Shown in pieces: positions 5,878-14,938 of a DNA stretch of 35,764 nucleotides. The stretch covers positions 1 to 35,764 of the forward strand of contig JAUXRI010000176.1 of NCBI GenBank assembly GCA_030681895.1, in the 5' to 3' direction. This DNA is from Myxococcales bacterium. Lineage in GTDB: Bacteria > Myxococcota > Myxococcia > Myxococcales > Myxococcaceae. The stretch's first letter is position 1; each line of letters begins with the position of its first letter. The notes beneath the pieces are model-generated. The model searched no databases. It saw only the letters and a list, made by a program, of their open reading frames with translations, and was not told the DNA's origin. Position numbers and translations under genes: made by a program.

Positions 5878-7695
5878 TCATGCGAGTTGGGAATCTGCGT
5901 CGATGAAGCCGTCTGCGGTGAGGCCGTCGAGGCGCGCGAAGTACGCGTCGCGGGCCTGGGAATCGGAGTCGAACCACGTGCGCTGTTGGCGTGCTTCCTG
6001 GTTGCGCGGGCCCCACAGCACCCGCACCAGCTTCGAGTCGAGTGAGACGCGGTAGACAACCTCCTGCGTGCCTTCGCGGCGCACGTAGGTGCGCGTCTCG
6101 GCGCGAATGAGCGCGCGACCCTCGGGCGTCAGGCGCGCGGCCTCGTCGTGCAGCTGGCGGCGCTGATGGAAGAGCCGCAGCGCGAGCAGGTGTTCACACG
6201 GGCCTTCTCGCGTGCCCGAGCGCTTGAAGTGCAGGCACGTGCAGCTCGCGCCACGCACCCGGCCTTCGGGGTCGAGCGTGAAGCCGGGCGTGAAGGTGCG
6301 GCGGGCCTCGAGGTCCTCCACCTCGCCGGTGAGCTCGGTGCCTTCACTGCCGAGGTCGTGCACCTTGGTGAGCTTCACCGCGCCGGCGCCGTCGAGCAGC
6401 CGGTGGGCCAGCTTCTCGCGTTCGCCACCAAAGCGAATGAGCGAGACGTCGATGGGGGTGTCGAGGAGCTGGCGTGGGCGGTACTGGCTCTTCACGAGGT
6501 CGAACACCACGCGGCCTTTGAGGCACTCGAGCTGCAGCGCCGCGCGGACGTCCTTCGCGGGAGCCCCGAGCGCCTTCACGAGCTCGTCGAACGACGAGGG
6601 TCCGCGCGTGAGCAACGTGCCTTGCGCCTTCTCGGCCAGGGCCTCGGCGCTCGCCGCCGGCATCAACGCATCGAACGACGACGCGCTCGACCAGCCAGAG
6701 TCCGTCCACCCCGTGTAGCCGACGGTGAGGTTTCCGCGATCGGCGCCGAAGTCGAGCGCCCAGAAGACGGGAAGCCCCGCGCCGAGCAGATGCACGCGCA
6801 CCGACTTCACGTGGGGCAACGCACGGCCGAGCGAGAGCAGGCGCTGACGCCCGAAGATGCGCACCACGCGCGGCGTCTTCCCTGCGTAGGGAGCGCCATG
6901 ACACTCGAGCACCAGGTCGAACGGCTCGACGACGATGCGGGGCTGGGCGCCGGGCACGAGCTCGAAGCGGATGCCACGCGGCGGCTTCTTCGCGGCGCGG
7001 GTGCGGAGGACGAAGAGCAGGTTGTAGAGGTCGATCGGCGCGAGGTCGACGATGGCAGCAGGCAGCGTCGCGGCCGACTGCACCTGCACGAAGTTGCGCA
7101 GCCACGCCCACGGCACCTGCTTCGTCTGCGGCGTGGTGGGCGCATCTCCCCGGCTCGTCACGTCGAGCGCGACCGGCTGCCAGCTGCGCATTCGCTCGAA
7201 GCGCGCGATGAAGGCCTCGTCGAGTGAGAGCGTCGACGTACCGTGCGCGACCTCGCGGCCGTCGAAGAGTGCAGACGGCAGTGAGAGGCGCGCGTAGCTC
7301 GACTCGTCTCGCGAGAAGACCTCGAGAGAGAGCTCGTCGGGGTTCACCGTGAGCACCGGCTCGAGCACGTGCTTCGGCTTCTCTTCGTTGCCGAGCTGCT
7401 GCTCGAGGAACTGCTTCTGCGCTTCCCAGATCTCCTTGTTCGCTTTCTTCCCCTGCTTCGTCAGGTACGCGAGGTAGACGGCGAGGTCCTTGCGCTTGTA
7501 GCGAAGGTCGCTGCCCAGCACGTCGAACGCCGTCATGAGCGCGTCGCGGAAAAGCGCCGGCGCCTTCACGGTGCCGCGAAGTCCAACGGGTCCACGCGAG
7601 CCATCGACACCGAGCGTCACCTCGGCCCGGCCTTCGCCAGCCTTCAGCGCGCTGGGCGCGGCGTACTGCACCTTCACGTCACGAACGGCGCTCAT
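5878..7695 (-). CDS. Retron-associated winged-helix/SWIM zinc-finger protein with a WGR-like end
   Basis: Protein of 605 residues. The first 350 residues resemble the uncharacterised N-terminal region of MolR/SWIM-type proteins. Residues about 365-412 look like a winged helix (SSFDELVKALG, then helices and a basic strand). A SWIM zinc finger follows, with ligands C485, C487, C500 and H502 (CTC and CEH). The last 70 residues (about 534-600) fit a degenerate WGR fold (VYRVSLDSKLVRVLWG, then TWFDSDSQARDAYFARL). ATG 7695 has GAAGGAG upstream. It lies 21 bases after the giant HEAT gene and directly before the two retron RNAs. In the type XIII retron scheme as I recall it, a WHSWIM protein of this kind pairs with an ARM protein as effector. 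DNA or msDNA binding is inferred; no nuclease motif is seen. Confidence 0.88.
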   Translation of the reverse strand: MSAVRDVKVQYAAPSALKAGEGRAEVTLGVDGSRGPVGLRGTVKAPALFRDALMTAFDVLGSDLRYKRKDLAVYLAYLTKQGKKANKEIWEAQKQFLEQQLGNEEKPKHVLEPVLTVNPDELSLEVFSRDESSYARLSLPSALFDGREVAHGTSTLSLDEAFIARFERMRSWQPVALDVTSRGDAPTTPQTKQVPWAWLRNFVQVQSAATLPAAIVDLAPIDLYNLLFVLRTRAAKKPPRGIRFELVPGAQPRIVVEPFDLVLECHGAPYAGKTPRVVRIFGRQRLLSLGRALPHVKSVRVHLLGAGLPVFWALDFGADRGNLTVGYTGWTDSGWSSASSFDALMPAASAEALAEKAQGTLLTRGPSSFDELVKALGAPAKDVRAALQLECLKGRVVFDLVKSQYRPRQLLDTPIDVSLIRFGGEREKLAHRLLDGAGAVKLTKVHDLGSEGTELTGEVEDLEARRTFTPGFTLDPEGRVRGASCTCLHFKRSGTREGPCEHLLALRLFHQRRQLHDEAARLTPEGRALIRAETRTYVRREGTQEVVYRVSLDSKLVRVLWGPRNQEARQQRTWFDSDSQARDAYFARLDGLTADGFIDADSQLA

Positions 7696-7716
7696 GCGGC
7701 AGCTCCTTCGGCGAAG

Positions 7717-10700
7717 TCAATCGTCATCGTCGTAGTCCTCGTCGTCGTCTTCGTCGCCGTCGTCATCATCGTCGCCACGCGCAGGCTTCGTCGGAACCGC
7801 GGGCATCATCGACTCGGCGAGCGCCGGGTCTGAGGCGAGCTGGGTGAGCTGCTCGGGCGTGAACCACTTCGGTGCGCTGGTGCGGCGGTCATTCGTGCGT
7901 TGAGCACGACGCAGCGCACGGAACGCGGCTTCACGGAGCTCCGGAGTGCCCCACGGCGCGTCGAGCTTCGCGGCAGCCTTCGGCGCTTCGGGCTTCGCCG
8001 CCTCGACGGCTTTGGGAGGCTTCACGCCCCTGGGCTTCACCTCGGAGTAGCCCTTGCCGGTCTTCTCCTTGATGAGCTTCTCCATCTCTTTCTGCGCAGC
8101 CTCGGGCGACGCGAGCTTCTTGGGCTTCTTCTGGCCCGCGGAGCCGATCTTCCCGAAGCGCACGGTGGTGGTGGTGTCGACGACCATCACCTCCCAGAAC
8201 TTGGAGCTGTCATCTTCTTCGAACTCGAAGCGCCTCGCGCCGGGCATGGAAATGTCGGGGCTCGGGCCGTCATCCTCATCGGAGTCGCCGTCGTCGCCAT
8301 CGTCATCCGACTCGTCGTCTTCATCGCCTCCGCCGTCGTCATCTTCATCGTCTTCGGAGTCACCACCACCGGCGCTGAAGGCGAGCTTCGCCAGGAACTC
8401 CGCGACGTCGTCACCGCCCATGCGTCCCAACGCCATGAGCGCCGCGCGTTGAACGGCTTCGCTGGAGCCCTTCTCAGCCTGCGTCATCAAGACCGTCGGC
8501 ACACGCGCACCGATGAGCTTGGGCAACATCACGGCACGGCCCGCTTCCGTCGCGAGCAACATCGCGTCGGCCTTCAGGGCATCGAAGGCGAGGCTGTCGA
8601 GCGGCTTGGTGGTCTCGATGAGCCCGAGCGCATGCGGAGCGGCTGAGGCGACGAGGGCAGAGACGGCGGCGCGACGAACTCCAGCGTCGAGGTCACCCGA
8701 CCCCTTCGCCAGCACCGCGGCTGCTCCGACGCCCGCACGCCGCAACACGCGCGCGGCTTCGGCACGGACACTCGCGGGCGCTGGAGACGAGCCGACGAGC
8801 GACTTCGAAGCGAGCTCTTCGACCTGCCGCGCTTCATGGAGCGTCGCGGCCCAGAGCAGCCGCAAGAACGCGCTCTCTTCGGCGACCTTGTCGGTGCCAA
8901 CGCTCTTCGCCCATCGTGTCGCTGTCGACGTCGCCGCGCTGACGAGGGCCTGCGCACGTTGGCTCTGTTCACCTGCTGGGAGCGCGGTGCCCGAGAGCGC
9001 ATGACGCGCCATCAGCCACGCCATGTCTTCTCGCACCGAGGGGAAGTCAGACGCAGTGAACTTCACCAGCGCATCCGTCGGCAGGCTCGCGCGGCGGCCG
9101 AGGCCGAACTTCACCTTCGAGCGGAGCGCAGGCTGCAAGCGTGGGTTCGCGAGGCGCTCGAGGAGCGGCCCCGGCTCGGCTTCGGCCAGGAGGTACGCCA
9201 ACGCAGGACCCGAGATGGCCGGCAGGTCGCTCGAGGCCGCGCTCAAAGCGACGCGGAGTGGATCGTTCGGGAAGCACGCCTCGAGCGACAGCAGCGCGGT
9301 GTCGGCGAGCTGGTAGATCTTCAGCCCGCGCGCCAGCACCCGTTCGCTCGAGGGATCAGCGAGCACGCCGAGCGCGCGAATCGATTCCTTGCGCACCTCG
9401 AAGTCGAAGTCGCCGTCGTCGCCCGCAATCTGTTGCAGCTTCGAGAGCGCCCGATCATCCGCCACCCAGCGCAGGCCACGAACCCCGGCGCCACGGAACT
9501 GCCCTTCCAGCGCCGACGACTCGACGACCTCGATGACGCGCTTCTTCGCCTCGAGCTCGGTGAGCGCCTTGTAGAGCCGGCCGAGCGCTTCGATGGCCGC
9601 GCCACGAACGAGCGGGAGCGTCGGCGCCTCTTCGGTTCCACCGGCCGCGAGCAGCTCCATCTCTTCGAGCGCACGGACCTGGCCCGACGTGCCGAGCGCC
9701 AGCACCGCCCTCGCCTGCTCCTCGGGCTCGCCAGCGCGGGTGAAGAGCAACAACGGACGCAGCGAGGCGGGGTGCTGACGGCTCGCGAGGCCTTCCGCGG
9801 CCTGGAGCATCAGCTCGCGGTTGCCCTGAGCGATGACCTGCTCGAGCGGCGCCTGCGGAGCGTCATGTTTCTCGACGCGCGTGGCGTAGCTGGTGACGGC
9901 CTGCACGCGAGTGGCGACGTCGCGGTCGGCGAACAACGAAGCGAGCAGCGCGTTGTACTCAGGCTCGGCGCCGACGTCGGCGTCACGGGCGGCGGCAGCT
10001 CGCAGCGCTGCGTCCTTCGCCTTCATGGCGGCTCGAATCACCTGGAGCACACCGGCGCCGTGACGCGGGCGACGCTTCTCTTCGGCGACGTACTCCTTCG
10101 ACGGCGCGCCCTTTACGGGTGGCCGGCGATGGTTGGTGAGGAGCAGCGCTCCGGAGAAGGCGGCCATGCGCACGTCGGCCGCCGGGTCCTCGAAGAACGA
10201 CAGCAACGGCTCGAGGCCTACGAGGCGGCGAGTGCCAGCCAGCGCGGCGATGGCGTCCTTCTTCAGCCCGGTCGTCGACGGCAGGCCGCCCGTCGTCGCG
10301 GCCGAGGTCGGCTCGGTCCACGCGTCGATGGCGTCCTTCGATTCCTTGAGGCCCAGACCCGAGCGAGACCGGTGCGTCGCGATGGCTTCGATCTTCTGCC
10401 CAGCGCGAATCATCGCCTCGATGTCCGGGTCGAGCCGTGGGCCCGTGGGCTTGGGCGCCGAGGTCGTCTTCGTCGGTTCCGCGGCGACGGGCAGCGCGGC
10501 GAGCTCCTGCAGGTGCGTCACGAGCGCGAGGGCTGCGGCATCGGTCGCGCTGGTACTGAGCGCCGCACGCGCGACGAAGAGAGACGGACCGTCGGGAACG
10601 AGGAAACCCGCGAGCACCGGCACGGCGCTGTCGTCCTTGCGCTCAGCCAGCAACTGCGCCGCGAGCAGCCGCACGTCATCACGGTCACTCTCGAGCGCCT

Positions 10701-13700
10701 TGCGGAGGGCCGGGAGCACGCGCGCATCCTGACTCGCGGCCAGCTTCTGCAGCACGCCGAGACGCAAGTCAGCGTGGGGACTGCCCAGCGCCGCCATCAA
10801 CGCGTCGAGCTTGCCGGGCCCGTAGCTGCGCTCGAGCAACACGAACGCCTGCTGACGGACTTCGCTCACGTTCGAGGCCAGGGCCTCGACGAACCACGAG
10901 CGCGCCGCTTCTCCACGAGCGTTGAGCTGTTCGAGCGCGAGCAGGCCCACATCGGAAGACGATGACGAGAGCGCGTGCTTCAGCGCGACGTCGGGCGTCG
11001 CCTCGAGCAGCTTCGTGAGGCCAGCCATCGCCTTCTTGCGAACGAGCCCGTCTTCATCGTCGAGCGCGCGCACGAGGGCAGGCACGACGGACGCGGGCTT
11101 CGGGCTCCCGGCCGACGCCATCTCGGTCATGCGGTCGACGCAGTCACGTCGCACGCGGCGGGTCGTCTCGTCGGGGCTCGAGAGCCGCAACAGGCCGACG
11201 TACGCGCCGAACGCAATCCACCGGCGGACTTCGAGCTCCTTCTCGTTGGGCGAGGTGACCTTGCTCGACGCACCCGCGAACAGCTTGCGCAGCCAGTCAC
11301 GACGAGACACGGCGTCGGTGCTCGCGCGGCCGCGCTGGTTGGTGTCGGGCACCACCGTCTCGGACGCGGGGCGGATGGTGACGACGCGCTTCACTTCCTC
11401 GAAGAACTCGAGCGGCCGGCGACGCAGCAACAGCGCCTGACCTGCCAGGTAGCGGGCCTGCGGCGTGTCGGCGCTCAGCAACTGCACGAGTCGCATCGCG
11501 GCGCGTTCACGTTCGCCTTCTTCCGGCCAGTCCTTCATGTCGCCGGCCTTCTCGGGCTTCGGCGGGCTGACGGCGTTGATGAGCAGGTCGGTGTACGCGC
11601 TCACGTCGGCGCGAAGCTCGAGGGCACGGGCCGCGGCGTAGCGAACATCGGCACGACGCGCCGACAACGCAGCGGTCAGCAGCTCGGGCTCGTTGCCTTC
11701 ACGCGCCGCGCGCAGGTCTCTGGCCAGCAACGTCGCGAAGAACGTATCGGACAGGTAGTCGTCACCATCGTCGAGCCCGAGGAAGAGCGCGTTGTCGCCC
11801 GCGGAGCCGAGCGCCACGAGCGCACGCAGCGCGCCTTCGCGAATCGGCAGGTGCGAGTCCTTCAACGTTCCCGTGAGCACCGCGAGGCCACGGTCGTCGC
11901 CAAGCCGCGCGAGACCTTCGGCGGCCCAGCTGCGCACCGCGACGTCTGCGTGGCTGAGCGCGTCGAGCAGCAGCCCTTCGGAGCCCGCGTTGCAGAGCCC
12001 GCGCGCGGCCTGCTCACGCACGGCGGGGTTCTCGTCTTTGAGCAGCGGGTCGGCGAACAGCGCGGCGGTGCGCGGACTCCCGAGCGTCGCAAGAGCTCCG
12101 GTGGCACGCGCACGCAGCGGCTCGAGGAACACCGCCGGGTGACGCAGCTTCAAGTCAGCGTCGAGCACGAAGCCGCGCATCGGCTCGATGATTCGTTCGT
12201 CGCCACGCTTCGCGAGCAGCTCGGCCGCGCGCACCCGCACCTCGAGGGCATCGGCCAGCAGCCCAGCGGTCAACGGGCCGGCGTCGTCTTTCACCAGCGC
12301 GTCGGCAGACTCGAGCGCGGCGAGGCGAACCGGAATCGAGAGGTCGGCCAGGGCCTTCACCAGCGGAGATCGGAGCGTCTCGGCTTCCGGCTTGCCCGCG
12401 AGCTGAGCCGCGCGACGCGCCGAGAGAATACGAGTCGCCACCGCTTCAGACTCGAGTCCCTTGAGCCACGGCTTCGCAGCGTCTCGTCCCAGCAGGCGGG
12501 AGAGCGAGGTCAGCGCCGCTTCTCCGACCGTCGCGTCACGGTCGCCGATGGTCTTCTCGAGACGATCGAGCACCCAGGCCGGCGTGCCCTTCGGCGCTGG
12601 CTGATCGTCATCGGTTGGCACCTTCCCGATGAGCGCGAGCTGCCGCACCGCGGAGAGCCGCAGGTCTGCGAAGCGCGCGGTCAGCGCGCGATCGATGGCG
12701 CCGGTCGCGTCCTTCTCGTGCCACGCCCACAACGTCTTGAACGCCTCGGCCCGAACGGGAGCCGCTTCGTCTTCGAGCGCGTGGCCGAGCAGCGTCTCGG
12801 CGTCATCGGTGCGCGCGGCAGGAGCGAGCCCGACCAGCCGCGAGAGCCCACGCTTGCGCATGTCTTCGTACGCGCTGCGCAGCAGAATGCCGGTGAACTC
12901 GAGCGGGTGCGCCTCGTCCTTGCGCTTGGTGAGGCCGTCAGCCGCGGCAGCGCGAACCGAGGCTTCGATGTCGTCGACCATCGAGGCGACACGCTGACGG
13001 GCTCGGGGATCATCCAACTGGCAGAGCGTCTGCGCGACCCACACGCGGTGCGCGCCGGGCTCTTCACGCGAGAGCTGCAGGAGCGCAGACACGGCCCGCA
13101 CGTCTCCAGCCGCGAACAAGAGCCCCGCAGCGCCCCGGCTCGCGATGTCGGTCGACTTCGCAGACATCGCGACGAGCAACGGCGTGAGGTCGTCTTGCGT
13201 GACGTCTTTCTTCGGGGCCGTCAGGCCAAGCTTCGTGCGCAGCGCGGCGAGTTGATCCGCGTTCGGCTCCTTGCCGCCGTTCGCGCGCCGGTAGATCTCT
13301 GGCAGCTCGAGCATCTTCTCGAGCAACACGGCGACGGTGGGGCGCTCCAGCACGCGCACCACGAAGGCGACCTGCCGCACCAGCACCGCGTCATCATCGA
13401 GCGCGCGCCCCGAGATCGACTGCAGCTGCGACAGCCTCGCCGACAACAGCGCACGCACCAGCACCTCGGCACGAACGTCGGGAGAGCCCTTCTCGAAGCC
13501 AGTGACGAGCGCCTCGACGCCTTCGGGAAATACAGCCTGCAGCGCGTCGAGCCCTGCGAGGCGAACGGCGGGGTCGGCGTCTTTGAGGGTGCTGGCGATG
13601 AGCGACGGAACGAGCGGCACGGCGGGATAGAGCGGAGCGAGCGCCTTCAACGCCGCAATGCGCACCGACGGAACCGACGCGCGCACGCCTTCACGCCACG

Positions 13701-14928
13701 CGAGGAACGGCTGGTCTTCGGTCTTCGCGAGCGCCTCGAGTGCTGCCTGCGCCACGGCGCCATCGTTGTCCTTCACCAGGGCGCGCAGAAGAACGCGGGT
13801 GTCCTTCCGTGGCGCGGCCCCGAGCGTCTTCGCGAGGCTCAGCCGAACTGCCGTCTCGCGATCCGCCGCGAGCGTCTGGAGCAGCGGCACGACCTCGGGC
13901 TCAGACAGCTTCGGCAGGTCCTTCGCGAGCACTTCTTTCGCCGCCCGCTGCGCCGTCTTCAGCTGTGCGGCGTACAGAGCGAAGCCATCGAGCCCGACGT
14001 CGGTTGCATCGGCGAGCAACCCATCGACGCCGACGGTGATGAAGGTCAGCTTCCGGCTGTCACCACCGACGACGATCTCGATCTGCGCCTTGCGGGGATC
14101 GCTCTCGACGAGCGCCATCGCGCGCTGCACACCATCAGCGTCGAACGTCTTGCTCCGCTTCTTGTCGTCGAGGCGAACCGTGCGCACCTTCGCGTCGTGG
14201 CCAGTCGACACCAGGCGATCGCTCTGGTCCTTCGCGTCGTCTTTCGGAACCGGGAGGAACGCGAACGCGGTGGCGCCGCCTGCGTGGCCGGTGTCTCCTT
14301 CTCCGCGCACTTCGCACTCGACCGAGCCTTCGAGGTACCAGAAGCGCACGGTGCCATCGTCGCCGGTCGACGCGAGCCGGCCGTCACGAGGCGTGAACGC
14401 GAGCGCCGTCACGGCGCCGCGGTGCCCTTCCATCTCGCGCAGCGCCTTCGTCGCGAACGTGAAGACGCGAACGATGCCGTCATCTCCAGCGGCGGCGACG
14501 CGACCATTGGCGACGTCGAGCGCGACGGCCCGCTGAGCGCCCTTCGCCTGGAACTCGTGCTGCTTCGCTCCATCGGCCCACACCACGACTCGGCCATCGA
14601 GACCGGTGGAGGCGAGGAGCGCTCCAGACGCAGCCAGCGACGTGACGCCACCTGCGTGGCCATCGACGCTGCCCTGGCTCGCACCGGTCGCGACGTCGAA
14701 GCGATGGAGCTTGCCGTCTGCTCCACCGACGACGAGCCGGGTGCCCGAGAACGTGAGGGCGTTCGTGTGCGTGGGCAGTGACACCTGCCGCAGCACCTTG
14801 CGAGTGCCCGCGTCGAACAACGTGACCGCCGAGGAGCCGTCGAGCCGCGCACCGCCGACGGCGAGCGTTCGCCCCGTCGCTGCCAGCGCCTTCACCTGCT
14901 CGAGATGACCGATGGTGTGTTGGGCCAT
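7717..14928 (-). CDS. Giant WD40-HEAT/ARM repeat-WGR protein, probable retron effector or scaffold
   Basis: Protein of 2403 residues. Residues 1-300 hold WD40 repeats (LASTGDDGTVRFWYLEG is typical). HEAT/ARM repeats run from about 340 to 1480 and again from 1555 to 2185, with many VRxxAxxAL helices. Between them, residues about 1500-1537 match the ribosomal bL12 C-terminal signature (SGLGLKESKDAIDAW). A strongly acidic linker (2189-2221) precedes a canonical WGR domain (2230-2298, with KFWEV, VRFGKIG and GKGYSEV), and the tail ends in an acidic run. No catalytic motif is visible, so a platform role is likely. ATG 14928 lies 10 bases after the upstream gene stop; the Shine-Dalgarno sequence is weak, which suggests coupling. 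It corresponds to the ARM component of type XIII-like retrons. WGR domains bind broken or nicked DNA in PARPs; that use here is inferred. Confidence 0.9.
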   Translation of the reverse strand: MAQHTIGHLEQVKALAATGRTLAVGGARLDGSSAVTLFDAGTRKVLRQVSLPTHTNALTFSGTRLVVGGADGKLHRFDVATGASQGSVDGHAGGVTSLAASGALLASTGLDGRVVVWADGAKQHEFQAKGAQRAVALDVANGRVAAAGDDGIVRVFTFATKALREMEGHRGAVTALAFTPRDGRLASTGDDGTVRFWYLEGSVECEVRGEGDTGHAGGATAFAFLPVPKDDAKDQSDRLVSTGHDAKVRTVRLDDKKRSKTFDADGVQRAMALVESDPRKAQIEIVVGGDSRKLTFITVGVDGLLADATDVGLDGFALYAAQLKTAQRAAKEVLAKDLPKLSEPEVVPLLQTLAADRETAVRLSLAKTLGAAPRKDTRVLLRALVKDNDGAVAQAALEALAKTEDQPFLAWREGVRASVPSVRIAALKALAPLYPAVPLVPSLIASTLKDADPAVRLAGLDALQAVFPEGVEALVTGFEKGSPDVRAEVLVRALLSARLSQLQSISGRALDDDAVLVRQVAFVVRVLERPTVAVLLEKMLELPEIYRRANGGKEPNADQLAALRTKLGLTAPKKDVTQDDLTPLLVAMSAKSTDIASRGAAGLLFAAGDVRAVSALLQLSREEPGAHRVWVAQTLCQLDDPRARQRVASMVDDIEASVRAAAADGLTKRKDEAHPLEFTGILLRSAYEDMRKRGLSRLVGLAPAARTDDAETLLGHALEDEAAPVRAEAFKTLWAWHEKDATGAIDRALTARFADLRLSAVRQLALIGKVPTDDDQPAPKGTPAWVLDRLEKTIGDRDATVGEAALTSLSRLLGRDAAKPWLKGLESEAVATRILSARRAAQLAGKPEAETLRSPLVKALADLSIPVRLAALESADALVKDDAGPLTAGLLADALEVRVRAAELLAKRGDERIIEPMRGFVLDADLKLRHPAVFLEPLRARATGALATLGSPRTAALFADPLLKDENPAVREQAARGLCNAGSEGLLLDALSHADVAVRSWAAEGLARLGDDRGLAVLTGTLKDSHLPIREGALRALVALGSAGDNALFLGLDDGDDYLSDTFFATLLARDLRAAREGNEPELLTAALSARRADVRYAAARALELRADVSAYTDLLINAVSPPKPEKAGDMKDWPEEGERERAAMRLVQLLSADTPQARYLAGQALLLRRRPLEFFEEVKRVVTIRPASETVVPDTNQRGRASTDAVSRRDWLRKLFAGASSKVTSPNEKELEVRRWIAFGAYVGLLRLSSPDETTRRVRRDCVDRMTEMASAGSPKPASVVPALVRALDDEDGLVRKKAMAGLTKLLEATPDVALKHALSSSSSDVGLLALEQLNARGEAARSWFVEALASNVSEVRQQAFVLLERSYGPGKLDALMAALGSPHADLRLGVLQKLAASQDARVLPALRKALESDRDDVRLLAAQLLAERKDDSAVPVLAGFLVPDGPSLFVARAALSTSATDAAALALVTHLQELAALPVAAEPTKTTSAPKPTGPRLDPDIEAMIRAGQKIEAIATHRSRSGLGLKESKDAIDAWTEPTSAATTGGLPSTTGLKKDAIAALAGTRRLVGLEPLLSFFEDPAADVRMAAFSGALLLTNHRRPPVKGAPSKEYVAEEKRRPRHGAGVLQVIRAAMKAKDAALRAAAARDADVGAEPEYNALLASLFADRDVATRVQAVTSYATRVEKHDAPQAPLEQVIAQGNRELMLQAAEGLASRQHPASLRPLLLFTRAGEPEEQARAVLALGTSGQVRALEEMELLAAGGTEEAPTLPLVRGAAIEALGRLYKALTELEAKKRVIEVVESSALEGQFRGAGVRGLRWVADDRALSKLQQIAGDDGDFDFEVRKESIRALGVLADPSSERVLARGLKIYQLADTALLSLEACFPNDPLRVALSAASSDLPAISGPALAYLLAEAEPGPLLERLANPRLQPALRSKVKFGLGRRASLPTDALVKFTASDFPSVREDMAWLMARHALSGTALPAGEQSQRAQALVSAATSTATRWAKSVGTDKVAEESAFLRLLWAATLHEARQVEELASKSLVGSSPAPASVRAEAARVLRRAGVGAAAVLAKGSGDLDAGVRRAAVSALVASAAPHALGLIETTKPLDSLAFDALKADAMLLATEAGRAVMLPKLIGARVPTVLMTQAEKGSSEAVQRAALMALGRMGGDDVAEFLAKLAFSAGGGDSEDDEDDDGGGDEDDESDDDGDDGDSDEDDGPSPDISMPGARRFEFEEDDSSKFWEVMVVDTTTTVRFGKIGSAGQKKPKKLASPEAAQKEMEKLIKEKTGKGYSEVKPRGVKPPKAVEAAKPEAPKAAAKLDAPWGTPELREAAFRALRRAQRTNDRRTSAPKWFTPEQLTQLASDPALAESMMPAVPTKPARGDDDDDGDEDDDEDYDDDD

Positions 14929-14938
14929 GGAGGAGTCT

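Noticed and set aside
5222..6055. Short open frames within the retron RNA region
   Set aside because: They run through the hairpins and repeat arms, have no recognisable protein features, and are explained by the RNA structures.
8836..14781. Long plus-strand open frames (709 and 1268 codons) opposite the giant HEAT gene
   Set aside because: They are Arg/His/Gln-rich antisense frames of a high-GC gene. The minus strand has recognisable WD40, HEAT and WGR sequence.
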